NCBI GenBank assembly: GCA_947493955.1
Contig: CANLSQ010000001.1
Span: forward strand, 992,001 to 1,056,000
Direction: 5' to 3'
Source of the DNA: an uncultured Sphingomonadaceae bacterium
GTDB lineage: Bacteria; Pseudomonadota; Alphaproteobacteria; Sphingomonadales; Sphingomonadaceae
Length of the DNA stretch: 64,000 nt
In this document: in pieces, positions 43,848-53,272 of the stretch
Position numbering within the stretch: the first letter of the stretch is position 1
Layout: each line of letters starts with the position of its first letter
Notes under the pieces: generated by a model
Databases searched by the model: none
What the model was told of the DNA's origin: nothing
The model's input: only the letters and a program-made list of their open reading frames with translations
Position numbers and translations under genes: made by a program

Positions 43848-44641
43848 CTACTCGAAATCCTGGTCAGCAATTGCAAATCTCTCCACGCTTCTGCTTTGAA
43901 CTCCGGTCTTTCGATCAAAATTCGCGGATGAAACGTGGCAATTGCCTCGGTTTTGGCTGAAGCATGGTTAACAAATTGTTTATTTTTGCGCGCTGTGAGC
44001 AAGTTTTCGCTAAAAAACAAGTGAGACGGCGTTTCACCAAAGGCGATAATCCGCTTTGGTTGCACCAACTCGATATGATGGAGCATCCGTTTTTTTAGCA
44101 GCTCGTGATATTGTGGTTCAATACGACCGTCATATGAACGGGCTAAAGAGATTGAAGCGGAATAGGTTTTGTCCGAATCGCATTCTATAGCTCTCAGCAT
44201 ATTCGCCAACAGGGCTGCGCTTTTCTGAGAAAAATGTGAATTTTCTTCCAAATTTCCCTGTTCCGGCATTCCAACGATAACCATGATTTCCGGCTCGATG
44301 ACGCCGCTCGGCAAAACATGATTTTGCGACCATTGCGCTTCGATCAGGTTTTCAGGTCGTGATAACCATGCGACAAACTGGTCGTGCTCCGACGGATAAT
44401 TGTCGCTGATGGGATCAGTTGGCGGCTTTGCTTTTGCGAAATCAGGCTTGCTTTCCGTAGGGGCAGTCGGAGCAACTGGTTTTGGCTCCACTAGCTTGAT
44501 GGCAGGAGCTGTATCGCCCAATAGTGCAGATGGTTTATCGTTATAATGCAGATCAACACCCGCCTGGCTCCACCAGTCGCGAAGGCTTTTTATCTGCTTG
44601 GCAGACGTGTTTTCATCAGATGCAGACGCAGAAAAATTCAT
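43844..44641 (-). CDS. Uracil-DNA glycosylase superfamily protein, degenerate
   Basis: A 265-residue protein with a disordered Pro/Lys-rich N-terminal third, then a domain of the UDG superfamily (family 4/5-like). It retains MVIVGMPEQG...NMLRAI, KRIIAFGETPSHLFF and FHPRILIERPEFKAEAWRDL at the family's motif positions. It has only one cysteine, so it cannot hold the 4Fe-4S cluster, and motif 1 is altered (VGMPEQGNLEEN). Activity is uncertain. Co-translated with a lytic transglycosylase, an arrangement I believe is common in sphingomonads. Confidence 0.8.
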   Translation of the reverse strand: MNFSASASDENTSAKQIKSLRDWWSQAGVDLHYNDKPSALLGDTAPAIKLVEPKPVAPTAPTESKPDFAKAKPPTDPISDNYPSEHDQFVAWLSRPENLIEAQWSQNHVLPSGVIEPEIMVIVGMPEQGNLEENSHFSQKSAALLANMLRAIECDSDKTYSASISLARSYDGRIEPQYHELLKKRMLHHIELVQPKRIIAFGETPSHLFFSENLLTARKNKQFVNHASAKTEAIATFHPRILIERPEFKAEAWRDLQLLTRISSR

Positions 44642-44769
44642 CTATGCATAGAGTCATGAGTTGACGAATTGGTCAATTGGCGGGCAAGCATGTTTCTGTC
44701 CAAAGGGTTGCCGTTTGCGGTAGGGCGAATGTAAGAAAATTTTATCGAGTTGAATACAGGAAAAATACA

Positions 44770-46425
44770 ATGAGTGAACGAGAATCTATGCCTTATGACG
44801 TGGTCATTGTTGGTGGGGGACCAGCAGGACTAAGCGCGGCTATCCGCTTCAAACAAATGGCCGATGAAGCGGGCAAGGATCTCTCCGTCTGTATTTTGGA
44901 AAAAGGTTCCGAAATCGGTGCGCATATCCTGTCCGGTGCAGTTATTGATCCAAAAGCACTTGATGAACTGCTCCCCAATTGGCGTGAAGAAGATTGCCCG
45001 ATGGCAGCGGTTCCTGTGACTGACAACCAGCATTGGGTTCTGACCAAGAACAAGAAATTCTCCATTCCGCACATCATGACACCGCCCTTCATGCACAATA
45101 AGGGAACCTATACAGGATCGCTTGGCAACCTGTGCCGCTGGCTTGGTGAGCGTGCCGAAAACATGGGTGTAGAAATTTTTCCGGGATTTGCTGCCGCTGA
45201 AATTCTCTACAACGAAGATGGCTCCGTTAAAGGCGTGGCAACAGGTGACATGGGCGTGGCACGGGATGGCAGCCACAAGCCTGACTATCAGCCAGGTCTG
45301 GAACTCCATGCAAAATATACTTTCTTTGCAGAGGGTGTTCGCGGACATCTCACAAAAATTCTGAAAGAGAAGTTCGCGCTGGATAAGGATAGCCAACCAC
45401 AGATTTACGGCCTTGGTATCAAGGAATTGTGGGATATTGATCCCGACAAGCATGTACCGGGTCGTGTGATTCACAGTCAGGGCTGGCCATTGGGTGAGGG
45501 TTCCAACGGTGGCGGCTTTCTTTACCATCAAGCCGATAATCAGGTGGCTTTGGGTTTCGTGACGTGGCTTAACTATGAAAACCCTTACCTCTCTCCGTTT
45601 GAAGAAATGCAGCGGTGGAAGCAGCATCCTGAAATCCGCAAGATTTTGGAAGGAGGCAAACGTATTTCCTATGGTGCCCGCGCAATTAATGACGGCGGCT
45701 TCCAATCTGTGCCGAAACTTTACTTCCCCGGCGGTGCGCTGATCGGCTGTTCTGCCGGTTTTGTGAATGTTCCGCGGATCAAGGGTACGCATACTGCGAT
45801 GAAAACCGGAATGATGGCAGCAGAGGCGGCTTTTGAGGCCATTGTTGCTGATCGTCAAAGTGATGAATTGGCAGCCTATGGCACGGCTTATGAAAATAGC
45901 TGGGTGCGTGAAGAACTGCGTATTGTTCGCAACGTTCTGCCTGCCGCCGAAAAATATGGCGATTTTCTGGGTTCGATCATCGCTGGCATCAACATGTGGG
46001 CGGAGAATTTCAAAATCAAAATGCCTTTCACGATGAAGCATCATCCGGATCATACGCGTCTGAAACGGGCAGAACATTGTGAACCTATCGAATATCCAAA
46101 ACCCGATGGCGTGATAAGCTTTGATCGTTTGTCTTCGGTATTTTTATCCAATACCAACCATGAAGAAGATCAGCCGGTTCACTTGCAATTGAAGGACGCA
46201 TCTATGCCTGTGGATGTGAATCTACCCGTATTTGCGGGACCATCGCAGCGTTACTGCCCGGCAGGGGTCTATGAATTTGTCGAAGACGATGCCGGCAATC
46301 TGAAATTCCAGATCAACGCGCAGAATTGCGTCCACTGCAAAACCTGTGATATCAAAGACCCGAACCAGAATATCAACTGGGTTGTACCCGAAGGTGGCGG
46401 AGGTCCCAATTACCCCAATATGTAA
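44770..46425 (+). CDS. Electron transfer flavoprotein-ubiquinone oxidoreductase
   Basis: A 551-residue membrane-associated FAD and 4Fe-4S enzyme passing electrons from ETF (fatty and amino acid oxidation) to ubiquinone. FAD-binding VIVGGGPAGLSA (GGGPAG 15-20), the ubiquinone-binding middle, and cluster ligands Cys496, Cys520, Cys523 and Cys526 (RYCPAGVYEF and NCVHCKTCDIKDPNQNINW). ATG 44770 (MSERES) is preceded by AGG about nine bases upstream. The TPR gene begins inside its 3' end. Confidence 0.96.
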   Translation: MSERESMPYDVVIVGGGPAGLSAAIRFKQMADEAGKDLSVCILEKGSEIGAHILSGAVIDPKALDELLPNWREEDCPMAAVPVTDNQHWVLTKNKKFSIPHIMTPPFMHNKGTYTGSLGNLCRWLGERAENMGVEIFPGFAAAEILYNEDGSVKGVATGDMGVARDGSHKPDYQPGLELHAKYTFFAEGVRGHLTKILKEKFALDKDSQPQIYGLGIKELWDIDPDKHVPGRVIHSQGWPLGEGSNGGGFLYHQADNQVALGFVTWLNYENPYLSPFEEMQRWKQHPEIRKILEGGKRISYGARAINDGGFQSVPKLYFPGGALIGCSAGFVNVPRIKGTHTAMKTGMMAAEAAFEAIVADRQSDELAAYGTAYENSWVREELRIVRNVLPAAEKYGDFLGSIIAGINMWAENFKIKMPFTMKHHPDHTRLKRAEHCEPIEYPKPDGVISFDRLSSVFLSNTNHEEDQPVHLQLKDASMPVDVNLPVFAGPSQRYCPAGVYEFVEDDAGNLKFQINAQNCVHCKTCDIKDPNQNINWVVPEGGGGPNYPNM

Positions 46426-48082
46426 ACCAGGTTTTGGCGTATTTATCATTGCCGCATTATTGAGTAGCCCGGCTCTTGCCAAGCGCAGCAATGGAGCTGA
46501 TGCGCTTAACCGATATGTCGAAGCACGATTGGCAGAATCGTCGGACAAACCGGAAGCCGCTGCGGCTATCTATGCAGAAACGCTGAAGGAACAGCCGGAC
46601 AACCTGTTGTTGGCGAGCAAAGCTTACGTAAAAGCGATTGAATCCGGCGATTTTGATCTGGCAATCAAAGCGATCCGGACCTTGGACACACGCGGCGGTA
46701 TTGATGCGGAAATGCCTTTGCTGCTATTTGCCGATGCCTTTTCACGTCGCGACTATAAGGCGGCCGAAATAGCTTCTCTGCAACTTGAATCCTTGCAGAA
46801 TTTTGGTTTTTTAACGCCATTTCTGAACGCTTGGCTTTCCACTGCTGACCGGAAAAGCCCGCTTGCGGATCTTGCGGCTGCCAAAAAAGACACGACCGGT
46901 ACCTATTATCATCAGGAACAGTTGATTTTGCACGCTTTGGCGCGCGGCTACGAAGATGATGTCATGCAACTGATCGATGCAATTGTTGATCGCAATGAAG
47001 CGCGCATGGCGCCGGTGCGTATTGTCATTGCCCGTCATTTCCTAGCCAACGGCGACGAGCAGACCGCTCTGGGAATATTGAATAAAAAACGCACGGGCCC
47101 GGAAAGGAAAATGTTTCAGGATATAGAGCTTGGCAAAGGCAAAGTGTTTTCCCAAAGATCGGATGCGCAGGTCGGAACAAGCTTTCTTCTGCAGCGGCTA
47201 GCATCTGACTTGGGATCCCAGCGGGCCTATTTTCTGGGTTTGGTTAGCGCACAGGCAGCAGCCCGGATTTCACCGGATAATGACTATGGACAGCTTATTC
47301 TGGCTGAGGCTTACGGCAATACCGAAAACAATCAGGCCGCCCGGACAGCACTCAAAGAAATAGCCAGTGACAGTGCCTACGCCTTATTGGCCATCAGCAT
47401 GGAGGTAGCGCGCTATGTTGATGATGAAGATTACACAAGCGCGCAAAAACGTTTGGGCAAAATCACTGACGCCATGCCTGAGACGCCTGAATTGAGGGCT
47501 TTGCTGGGACAACTGCTTCAGGCAAGCGGCAATCACAATGAGGCCGCCACGGCCTTTGAACAAGCTATAGCGTTGGCGGAAAAGAGAGGCGCTCCGGACG
47601 CGTTGCTCGCATCATACTGGCTGTCACTTGGCGCCGCACAGGAACAGGCTGGACTTTGGCCTGCAGGTTTAAACTCACTGAAAAAAGCCGACATGCTACA
47701 ACCTGATTCAGCGAGCATATTGAACTATCTGGGGTATGCGCAGCTGGAACGCCGCGAAAATACCACTTCCGCGATCGCTGCCATTCGCAGAGCACATAAA
47801 CTTCGTTCATCTTCACCCGCAATCACTGATTCTCTGGGCTGGGCCTATTATGTCACCGGTGAACATGAGAAAGCGGTCGGGTATCTGGAGCTGGCCCGGG
47901 CAGGGGAACCGCAAGATCCGACGATAAACGAACACCTAGGTGATGCCTATTGGGCGGTCGGCCGAAAATATGAAGCGCGCTATGCTTGGAAATCAGCAAA
48001 ATTATTCGCTGATGCTGAAGATATGCAGCGCCTGAAGGAAAAAATCGATGTGGGCCTTCGTGCCGATCTTGTTTCTCCTTAA
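46394..48082 (+). CDS. Exported TPR-repeat protein
   Basis: A protein of about 562 residues made mostly of tetratricopeptide repeats, most regular from about 380 to the end (GLNSLKKADMLQPDSASILNY-like units and LGWAYYVTGEHEKAVGYLE). A hydrophobic segment FGVFIIAALLSSPALA near the N-terminus is signal-peptide-like. The start is not clear: no ATG is suitable; GTG 46394 is the best in-frame choice and overlaps the ETF-QO gene by 32 bases, while a GGCGGAGG lies at 46397-46404. It shares one base with the ispE start (TAATG). Likely a scaffold for envelope assembly; partner unknown. Confidence 0.8.
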   Translation: MAEVPITPICKPGFGVFIIAALLSSPALAKRSNGADALNRYVEARLAESSDKPEAAAAIYAETLKEQPDNLLLASKAYVKAIESGDFDLAIKAIRTLDTRGGIDAEMPLLLFADAFSRRDYKAAEIASLQLESLQNFGFLTPFLNAWLSTADRKSPLADLAAAKKDTTGTYYHQEQLILHALARGYEDDVMQLIDAIVDRNEARMAPVRIVIARHFLANGDEQTALGILNKKRTGPERKMFQDIELGKGKVFSQRSDAQVGTSFLLQRLASDLGSQRAYFLGLVSAQAAARISPDNDYGQLILAEAYGNTENNQAARTALKEIASDSAYALLAISMEVARYVDDEDYTSAQKRLGKITDAMPETPELRALLGQLLQASGNHNEAATAFEQAIALAEKRGAPDALLASYWLSLGAAQEQAGLWPAGLNSLKKADMLQPDSASILNYLGYAQLERRENTTSAIAAIRRAHKLRSSSPAITDSLGWAYYVTGEHEKAVGYLELARAGEPQDPTINEHLGDAYWAVGRKYEARYAWKSAKLFADAEDMQRLKEKIDVGLRADLVSP

Positions 48083-48936
48083 TGTTTCAGACAGATCAGA
48101 ATAAAGGCGATAGCGAGATCGCGTGCGCAAAGATCAATCTTGCGCTGCATGTTCGCAAACGTCTCGCCAATGGTTATCATGACATTGAGACTCTGTTTGC
48201 TTTCCTCGATCACGGAGATTTGCTGTTCGTCAAGCCTCGTGATGAAATAACACTGTCGATCAAGGGTCCCTTTGCCAAGGGTTTGAGCGATAAGGACAAT
48301 CTGGTGCTGGATGCCGCCCGTTTGTTGGCCGTTCACACCGGTGAGGCGGTCGGAGCGAGTATTTTCCTCGACAAGCGTTTACCTATTGCCTCGGGAATTG
48401 GCGGTGGTTCCGCTGACGCCGCAGCGACACTTCGCTTGCTCAACCGCCATTGGCGCGCAGGGTTGTCACTATCTGAACTTGCGGAACTTTCTGCCCCGCT
48501 GGGCGCCGATGTGCCTGCTTGCGTTGTCAATCAGACATGTTTGGGAAAGGGAATTGGGCAGGATCTGATGCCCTTAGAAAATGGCGCGCTGGCAGGATAT
48601 TTTGTGCTGCTGGTAAATCCGCTCGTTCCAGTATCGACGGCCGCCATTTTCAGCGATTGGGATGGTGTCGACCAGGGCGCCCTGCCGGCGGGAGACCCCC
48701 TTGATATCGTTTTGTCCGGACGTAATGATTTGCAAAGCCCGGCAGAACGAATTGCTCCCGTCATTAGCGATACTTTATCGAACTTGAATGAAACTGGTGC
48801 AGTGGTTTCAAGGATGTCTGGGTCAGGCGCAACCTGCTTTGCTCTCTATGAAACAGAACGACAGGCAAGGGATGCGGAAAAAATGATCAATGCTAAATTG
48901 CCGGGTAGCTGGACAATGATCGGAGGCCTGAGATGA
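48082..48936 (+). CDS. ispE: IspE, 4-diphosphocytidyl-2-C-methyl-D-erythritol kinase
   Basis: A 284-residue GHMP kinase of the MEP isoprenoid pathway, phosphorylating the 2-hydroxyl of CDP-ME. Conserved Lys17 (ACAKINLAL), ATP loop LPIASGIGGGSADAA (GGGSADAA 107-114) and catalytic Asp143 (LGADVPACV). C-terminal MSGSGATCFALY is typical. Coupled to the TPR gene by a one-base overlap and to the next gene by a four-base overlap. Confidence 0.96.
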   Translation: MFQTDQNKGDSEIACAKINLALHVRKRLANGYHDIETLFAFLDHGDLLFVKPRDEITLSIKGPFAKGLSDKDNLVLDAARLLAVHTGEAVGASIFLDKRLPIASGIGGGSADAAATLRLLNRHWRAGLSLSELAELSAPLGADVPACVVNQTCLGKGIGQDLMPLENGALAGYFVLLVNPLVPVSTAAIFSDWDGVDQGALPAGDPLDIVLSGRNDLQSPAERIAPVISDTLSNLNETGAVVSRMSGSGATCFALYETERQARDAEKMINAKLPGSWTMIGGLR

Positions 48937-49658
48937 TCGAGCCATTTGAAATTTTTGGAGTCCCGCAAGAACGCAGTGTGTTGATCGTGGTCGACCATGC
49001 CGCCAATCATGTACCGGATGACATTGATCTTGGGATTTCGCCGGAATTTCTGAACGATCATATTGCTTATGATATCGGCGTTGCAAACATCGCGCGCTAT
49101 ATGGCCGAAACACCTGGTTACCTGTCGATACTGGGAACAGTTTCTCGCCTTGTGGTCGACCTCAATCGCTTCCCGGATGAAGCAGGCGTAATTCCGGCCC
49201 GCAGCGACGGGGTCGAGATAACCGGTAACGCAATTGGTGACAGGGAAAGAAGTACACGTCTCAACCGGTTCTTTCACCCCTATCATGATCGGGTGGCAGA
49301 GCTGATCCGTGATCTGGATCCGGCACTCACACTGTTTCTTCATAGTTTTACGCCCAAGCTACGATCCGGATTGATGGAGATTCGGCCATGGGAAATCGGT
49401 GTCCTGTACAACGAACAGGAAGCAGCATCGCGTCTGGCAATCCAGCATCTGGAACAGGAAGGACTGGTTGTTGGTGACCAGCAACCCTATTCAGGCAAAG
49501 ACTTGCACGCGACAATGAAAAGGCAGGCAGAGGATATCGGTAAAGCCTATACAGAAATCGAGATTCGGCAGGATTTGATTGCACATGAAACCGGTCAGCG
49601 CCGTTTTTCAGAAATATTGTTACGAATCTGCGATAAAGTACGAACAGGGCTTGCGTGA
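48933..49658 (+). CDS. N-formylglutamate amidohydrolase family protein
   Basis: A 241-residue zinc amidohydrolase of the FGase family; characterised members hydrolyse N-formylglutamate in histidine breakdown. Motifs: LIVVDHAANHVP, VDLNRFPDE near residue 80, and LFLHSFTPKLRSG. No hut genes are present, so this may be the general, non-Hut paralogue common in alphaproteobacteria. ATGA overlap with ispE. Confidence 0.9.
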   Translation: MIEPFEIFGVPQERSVLIVVDHAANHVPDDIDLGISPEFLNDHIAYDIGVANIARYMAETPGYLSILGTVSRLVVDLNRFPDEAGVIPARSDGVEITGNAIGDRERSTRLNRFFHPYHDRVAELIRDLDPALTLFLHSFTPKLRSGLMEIRPWEIGVLYNEQEAASRLAIQHLEQEGLVVGDQQPYSGKDLHATMKRQAEDIGKAYTEIEIRQDLIAHETGQRRFSEILLRICDKVRTGLA

Positions 49659-49718
49659 TAGGCGCAGTTTTGGAAGGAGGATCGGCAATTATAGCCACCT
49701 CTTTTGCAGGACGAATAA

Positions 49719-51440
49719 ATGACCCGGACGTTCGATAAATCCAAATTACCAAGCCGCCATGTCAGTGTCGGCCCGGAACGCGCGCCACAGCGCAGTTATT
49801 ATTATGCCATGGGCATGACGGAAGAAGACATCGCCAAGCCATTTGTTGGCATTGCGTCGGCAGGCAATGATAGCGCGCCTTGCAACACATTGCTGGATGC
49901 GCAGGCGGATATGGCACGTCAAGGCGTCATCGAGGCCGGCGGCACTCCGCGCCGATTCAATACCATTACCGTGACCGATGGTATCGCCATGGGTCATCAG
50001 GGAATGAAATCCTCACTCATATCGCGTGAAGTGATTGCGGACTCGGTCGAAGTCAGTGTGCGCGGCCATTGTTACGACGCATTGGTAACCTATGCGGGCT
50101 GCGATAAAAGCCTGCCAGGCATGATGATGGCCATGCTACGCCTCAATGTGCCTTCGATATTTGTCTATGGCGGCTCCATCTTGCCGGGCCGTTTCCATGA
50201 CGAAGACGTTACTGTTGTCGATGTTTTTGAAGCGGTCGGCCAGCATAGCGCCGGAAACTGCCCGCTACAGGAACTGATTGAGCTCGAAAAAGTCGCGTGC
50301 CCCGGTCATGGCGCATGTGGCGGTCAGTTTACCGCCAACACCATGGCCTGCGTGGCTGAGGCGATCGGATTGTCATTGCCCAACAGCAATATGGCCCCGG
50401 CACCCTATGAAAGCCGCGATGATATGGCGGTCGCGGCAGGACGTCAGGTTATGGATTTGATCGAACGCAACCTGCGTCCACGCGATATCTGCACCAGAGA
50501 GGCCTTTGTGAATGCGGCCCGTATCGTCGCTGCCACCGGCGGATCAACCAATGCGGCCCTCCATCTGCCAGCCATGGCGAGTGAGGCGGGTATAGAATTC
50601 GATCTGTTTGATGTTGCGGAAGCCTTCAAATCGACGCCTTATCTGGCTGATCTGAAGCCGGGCGGCAAATATGTCGCGAGAGACATGCATAATGCTGGTG
50701 GTGTCTATATGCTGATGAAAACCATGATGGACAATGATCTGCTGAACGGTGATTGCATCACGGTCACCGGCAAGACATTAGGCGAAAATATTGAAGAGAT
50801 TACATGGAATAGTGACCAGAAGGTCATATATGATGTGAAGAATGCGATTACCGAAACCGGCGGCGTAGTCGGCTTGAAGGGATCGCTCGCACCGGAAGGT
50901 GCAATCGTGAAAGTCGCTGGAATGGCGCGTTTACAGTTTCGCGGTCCAGCACAAATATTCGAATGTGAAGAAGATGCCTTTGATGCCGTCGAAAAGCGCG
51001 AGATCAAGGAAGGCTCCGTCATCATCATCCGCAACGAAGGCCCGAAGGGTGGTCCGGGCATGCGCGAGATGCTGGCAACCACGGCTGCGCTTTATGGTCA
51101 GGGTATGGGCGAGAAGGTCGCCCTTATCACCGATGGCCGTTTTTCGGGCGCAACGCGGGGTTTCTGCATCGGTCATGTTGGGCCAGAGGCAGCCGATGGT
51201 GGCCCAATCGGTTTGGTCGAAGACGGCGATATGATAAATATCGACGCTGAGGCAGGTACAATCGATCTTGAAGTTGATGAGAAAACCCTGGAAGAACGCC
51301 GTTCACGTTATACGCCTCATGTGAATGATTATGGGTCAGGTGCATTATGGCGCTATGCCCAGAATGTTGGCCCGGCCTATAAGGGCGCTGTTACTCATCC
51401 CGGAGCGAAAGCGGAAAAACATGTCTATGCGGATATATAG
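49719..51440 (+). CDS. ilvD: Dihydroxy-acid dehydratase
   Basis: A 573-residue IlvD/Edd enzyme forming 2-keto acids for valine and isoleucine (and pantothenate). Iron-sulfur ligands lie in [19 protein letters not shown] and [15 protein letters not shown]; Lys and metal sites [17 protein letters not shown] are present. Length suits the shorter alphaproteobacterial form. Terminal 20 bases overlap the lipoprotein gene start. Confidence 0.96.
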   Translation: MTRTFDKSKLPSRHVSVGPERAPQRSYYYAMGMTEEDIAKPFVGIASAGNDSAPCNTLLDAQADMARQGVIEAGGTPRRFNTITVTDGIAMGHQGMKSSLISREVIADSVEVSVRGHCYDALVTYAGCDKSLPGMMMAMLRLNVPSIFVYGGSILPGRFHDEDVTVVDVFEAVGQHSAGNCPLQELIELEKVACPGHGACGGQFTANTMACVAEAIGLSLPNSNMAPAPYESRDDMAVAAGRQVMDLIERNLRPRDICTREAFVNAARIVAATGGSTNAALHLPAMASEAGIEFDLFDVAEAFKSTPYLADLKPGGKYVARDMHNAGGVYMLMKTMMDNDLLNGDCITVTGKTLGENIEEITWNSDQKVIYDVKNAITETGGVVGLKGSLAPEGAIVKVAGMARLQFRGPAQIFECEEDAFDAVEKREIKEGSVIIIRNEGPKGGPGMREMLATTAALYGQGMGEKVALITDGRFSGATRGFCIGHVGPEAADGGPIGLVEDGDMINIDAEAGTIDLEVDEKTLEERRSRYTPHVNDYGSGALWRYAQNVGPAYKGAVTHPGAKAEKHVYADI

Positions 51441-51861
51441 CGGTTTTGCAGTTATCTTGCTTGTGACAGCATGCGGAAAGCCGGACAATGGAAGACTGGC
51501 CGAAGCAGAAGATAGTGCAGCGGCTCAGGCCGCCGATGACGGCAGGATCGAATGTGCGATCAATGGCGTTAGCGACTTTTCAAGCGGCTGCCAAACGGAA
51601 CGCCTGTCCGGCGAAAATGGCGTAACCCTTATCGTGCGGCATCCCGACGGCGGTTTTCGCCGGTTCAATGTTCTAACCGACGGTCGCGGGTTGGAAGCTG
51701 CTGACGGATCGGAGAAAGCCAGGATCGAGATTGTCGAAGATGACAAGATCCTGGTAAGTGTCGGTTCCGATAAATATCTCATGTCAGCGCGCATGAAGAC
51801 ATCAGACACGGCAGATGCCGCCAATCAAGCGGAAGAACCGGCACCACAAGCCGGGAACTAG
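51421..51861 (+). CDS. Small lipoprotein of unknown function
   Basis: A 146-residue putative lipoprotein. Signal: [18 protein letters not shown] with lipobox VTAC (Cys18). The mature part has Cys residues in [16 protein letters not shown], likely a disulfide, and a [15 protein letters not shown] segment suggesting a beta-rich domain, then an Ala/Glu-rich end. It starts inside the ilvD 3' end and lies seven bases before the NAD(P)HX repair gene. Family not recognised. Confidence 0.75.
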   Translation: MSMRIYSGFAVILLVTACGKPDNGRLAEAEDSAAAQAADDGRIECAINGVSDFSSGCQTERLSGENGVTLIVRHPDGGFRRFNVLTDGRGLEAADGSEKARIEIVEDDKILVSVGSDKYLMSARMKTSDTADAANQAEEPAPQAGN

Positions 51862-51868
51862 GCGCGCT

Positions 51869-53272
51869 ATGCTCAATCATGGGCATATCCTGACTGCTGC
51901 CGAGATGCAGGCTGCCGAACAGCGGCTCATAGATAGCGGAACATCCGTAATCGAGCTGATGCACAGGGCCGGAACCGGGGCCGCTGAATATATCTGGCGG
52001 GCCGCACCACATTGCCCCACTTTGGTGCTCTGTGGTCCCGGCAATAATGGCGGTGACGGATATGTCATTGCCCAGGCGTTGCTTGAAAAAGGGACCGACG
52101 TCGCCATAGCGGCGAGCGGCGAACCTGCGACGGATGCGGCGAAAAACGCAAAATCTCTGTGGCAGGGACAAACATATGCACTGGATGATGCTCGACCGGC
52201 GAAGCAATTTGTCGATTGCCTGTTTGGAACCGGACTCACCCGACCAGTATCCGGCACTCTATTGGATCAACACCAACGGCTGTTCGACGGGGCAGGGCGA
52301 CGGGCAGCGGTTGATTTACCCAGCGGAATCGAAACCGATACCGGCGCGACACTCAATCCGGTTTCCCGATATGACCTGACTATTGCGCTGGGAGCCTTCA
52401 AGCCTGCCCATTATCTTGCACCAGCTTCGGGGTTTATGGGATATCTGGCCAGGGTCGAGATAGGCGTTGATGCAGCCTCAACCGTCCAGTTACTAGCGCG
52501 ACCGACAATAGAGGCGCCTAAGACAGAAGATCACAAATATACAAGAGGGCTTGTTGCTGTTGTCGCTGGCCGCATGCCGGGAGCGGCCAAACTGACTGCC
52601 CTAGCCGCTCAGCGATCAGGGGCTGGCTATGTGAAGATATTCGCTGGCCCTGACTTCTCATCGCCCAATCATAGCATCGTTGTCGAACCTTATGAGAATG
52701 GGATTCAGCTGCAAGAGCAATTATCCGATGACAGGATTACGATCATTGTCATCGGGCCAGGGCTGGGCCGTGACAGTCATGCGGAAAAGCTCTTGGATTT
52801 GGTCTTGGATATCGAAAAGCCGGTTTTGCTCGATGCCGATGCTTTGATTCTTTTGGGCAGTAGGGATCTCAGCGGTCTGAAAGATCGATCATCTCCGGTC
52901 ATCATGACACCGCATACCGGTGAATTTGCGGCAATGTCCGGAAACGGCAAAGGTTCGAAAATCGATCTCACGAAGATACTGGCTATCGATAGCGGTGCTG
53001 TTGTCGTTCACAAGGGCAGCGACAGCGTGATTGCCAATGCTGAAGGCGCGGTGTCTCTGTCACCCTCATCGTCAAGCTGGCTTTCTACAGCAGGAACGGG
53101 CGACGTTCTTGCCGGTATGATCGCAGCCCGCTTTGCGAATGAGAAAGACGCTTTCCTGGCCGCAAAACAGGGGCAGTGGCTGCATGGCCGTGCTGCGAAA
53201 CTCGCCGGGCCCAGTTTTTCACCGGAGATACTCATTGATCATATCCCGAAAGCACTACAAGAGTGCTTATGA
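51869..53272 (+). CDS. nnr: Bifunctional NAD(P)H-hydrate epimerase / ADP-dependent NAD(P)H-hydrate dehydratase
   Basis: A 467-residue fusion for repair of hydrated NAD(P)H. N-terminal YjeF_N epimerase domain (about 1-205) with LCGPGNNGGDGYVIA; C-terminal ribokinase-fold dehydratase domain with VVVHKGSDSVI and the STAGTGDVLAGMIAA anion hole and ATP/ADP site. Start ATG 51869 (MLNHGHILTA). Stop overlaps the next gene by four bases. Confidence 0.95.
   Translation: MLNHGHILTAAEMQAAEQRLIDSGTSVIELMHRAGTGAAEYIWRAAPHCPTLVLCGPGNNGGDGYVIAQALLEKGTDVAIAASGEPATDAAKNAKSLWQGQTYALDDARPAKQFVDCLFGTGLTRPVSGTLLDQHQRLFDGAGRRAAVDLPSGIETDTGATLNPVSRYDLTIALGAFKPAHYLAPASGFMGYLARVEIGVDAASTVQLLARPTIEAPKTEDHKYTRGLVAVVAGRMPGAAKLTALAAQRSGAGYVKIFAGPDFSSPNHSIVVEPYENGIQLQEQLSDDRITIIVIGPGLGRDSHAEKLLDLVLDIEKPVLLDADALILLGSRDLSGLKDRSSPVIMTPHTGEFAAMSGNGKGSKIDLTKILAIDSGAVVVHKGSDSVIANAEGAVSLSPSSSSWLSTAGTGDVLAGMIAARFANEKDAFLAAKQGQWLHGRAAKLAGPSFSPEILIDHIPKALQECL

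Noticed and set aside
44830-46077. A 415-codon open frame antisense to the ETF-QO gene.
   Set aside because: It has no recognisable domain and lies wholly opposite a clear ETF-QO; codon-pattern shadow.
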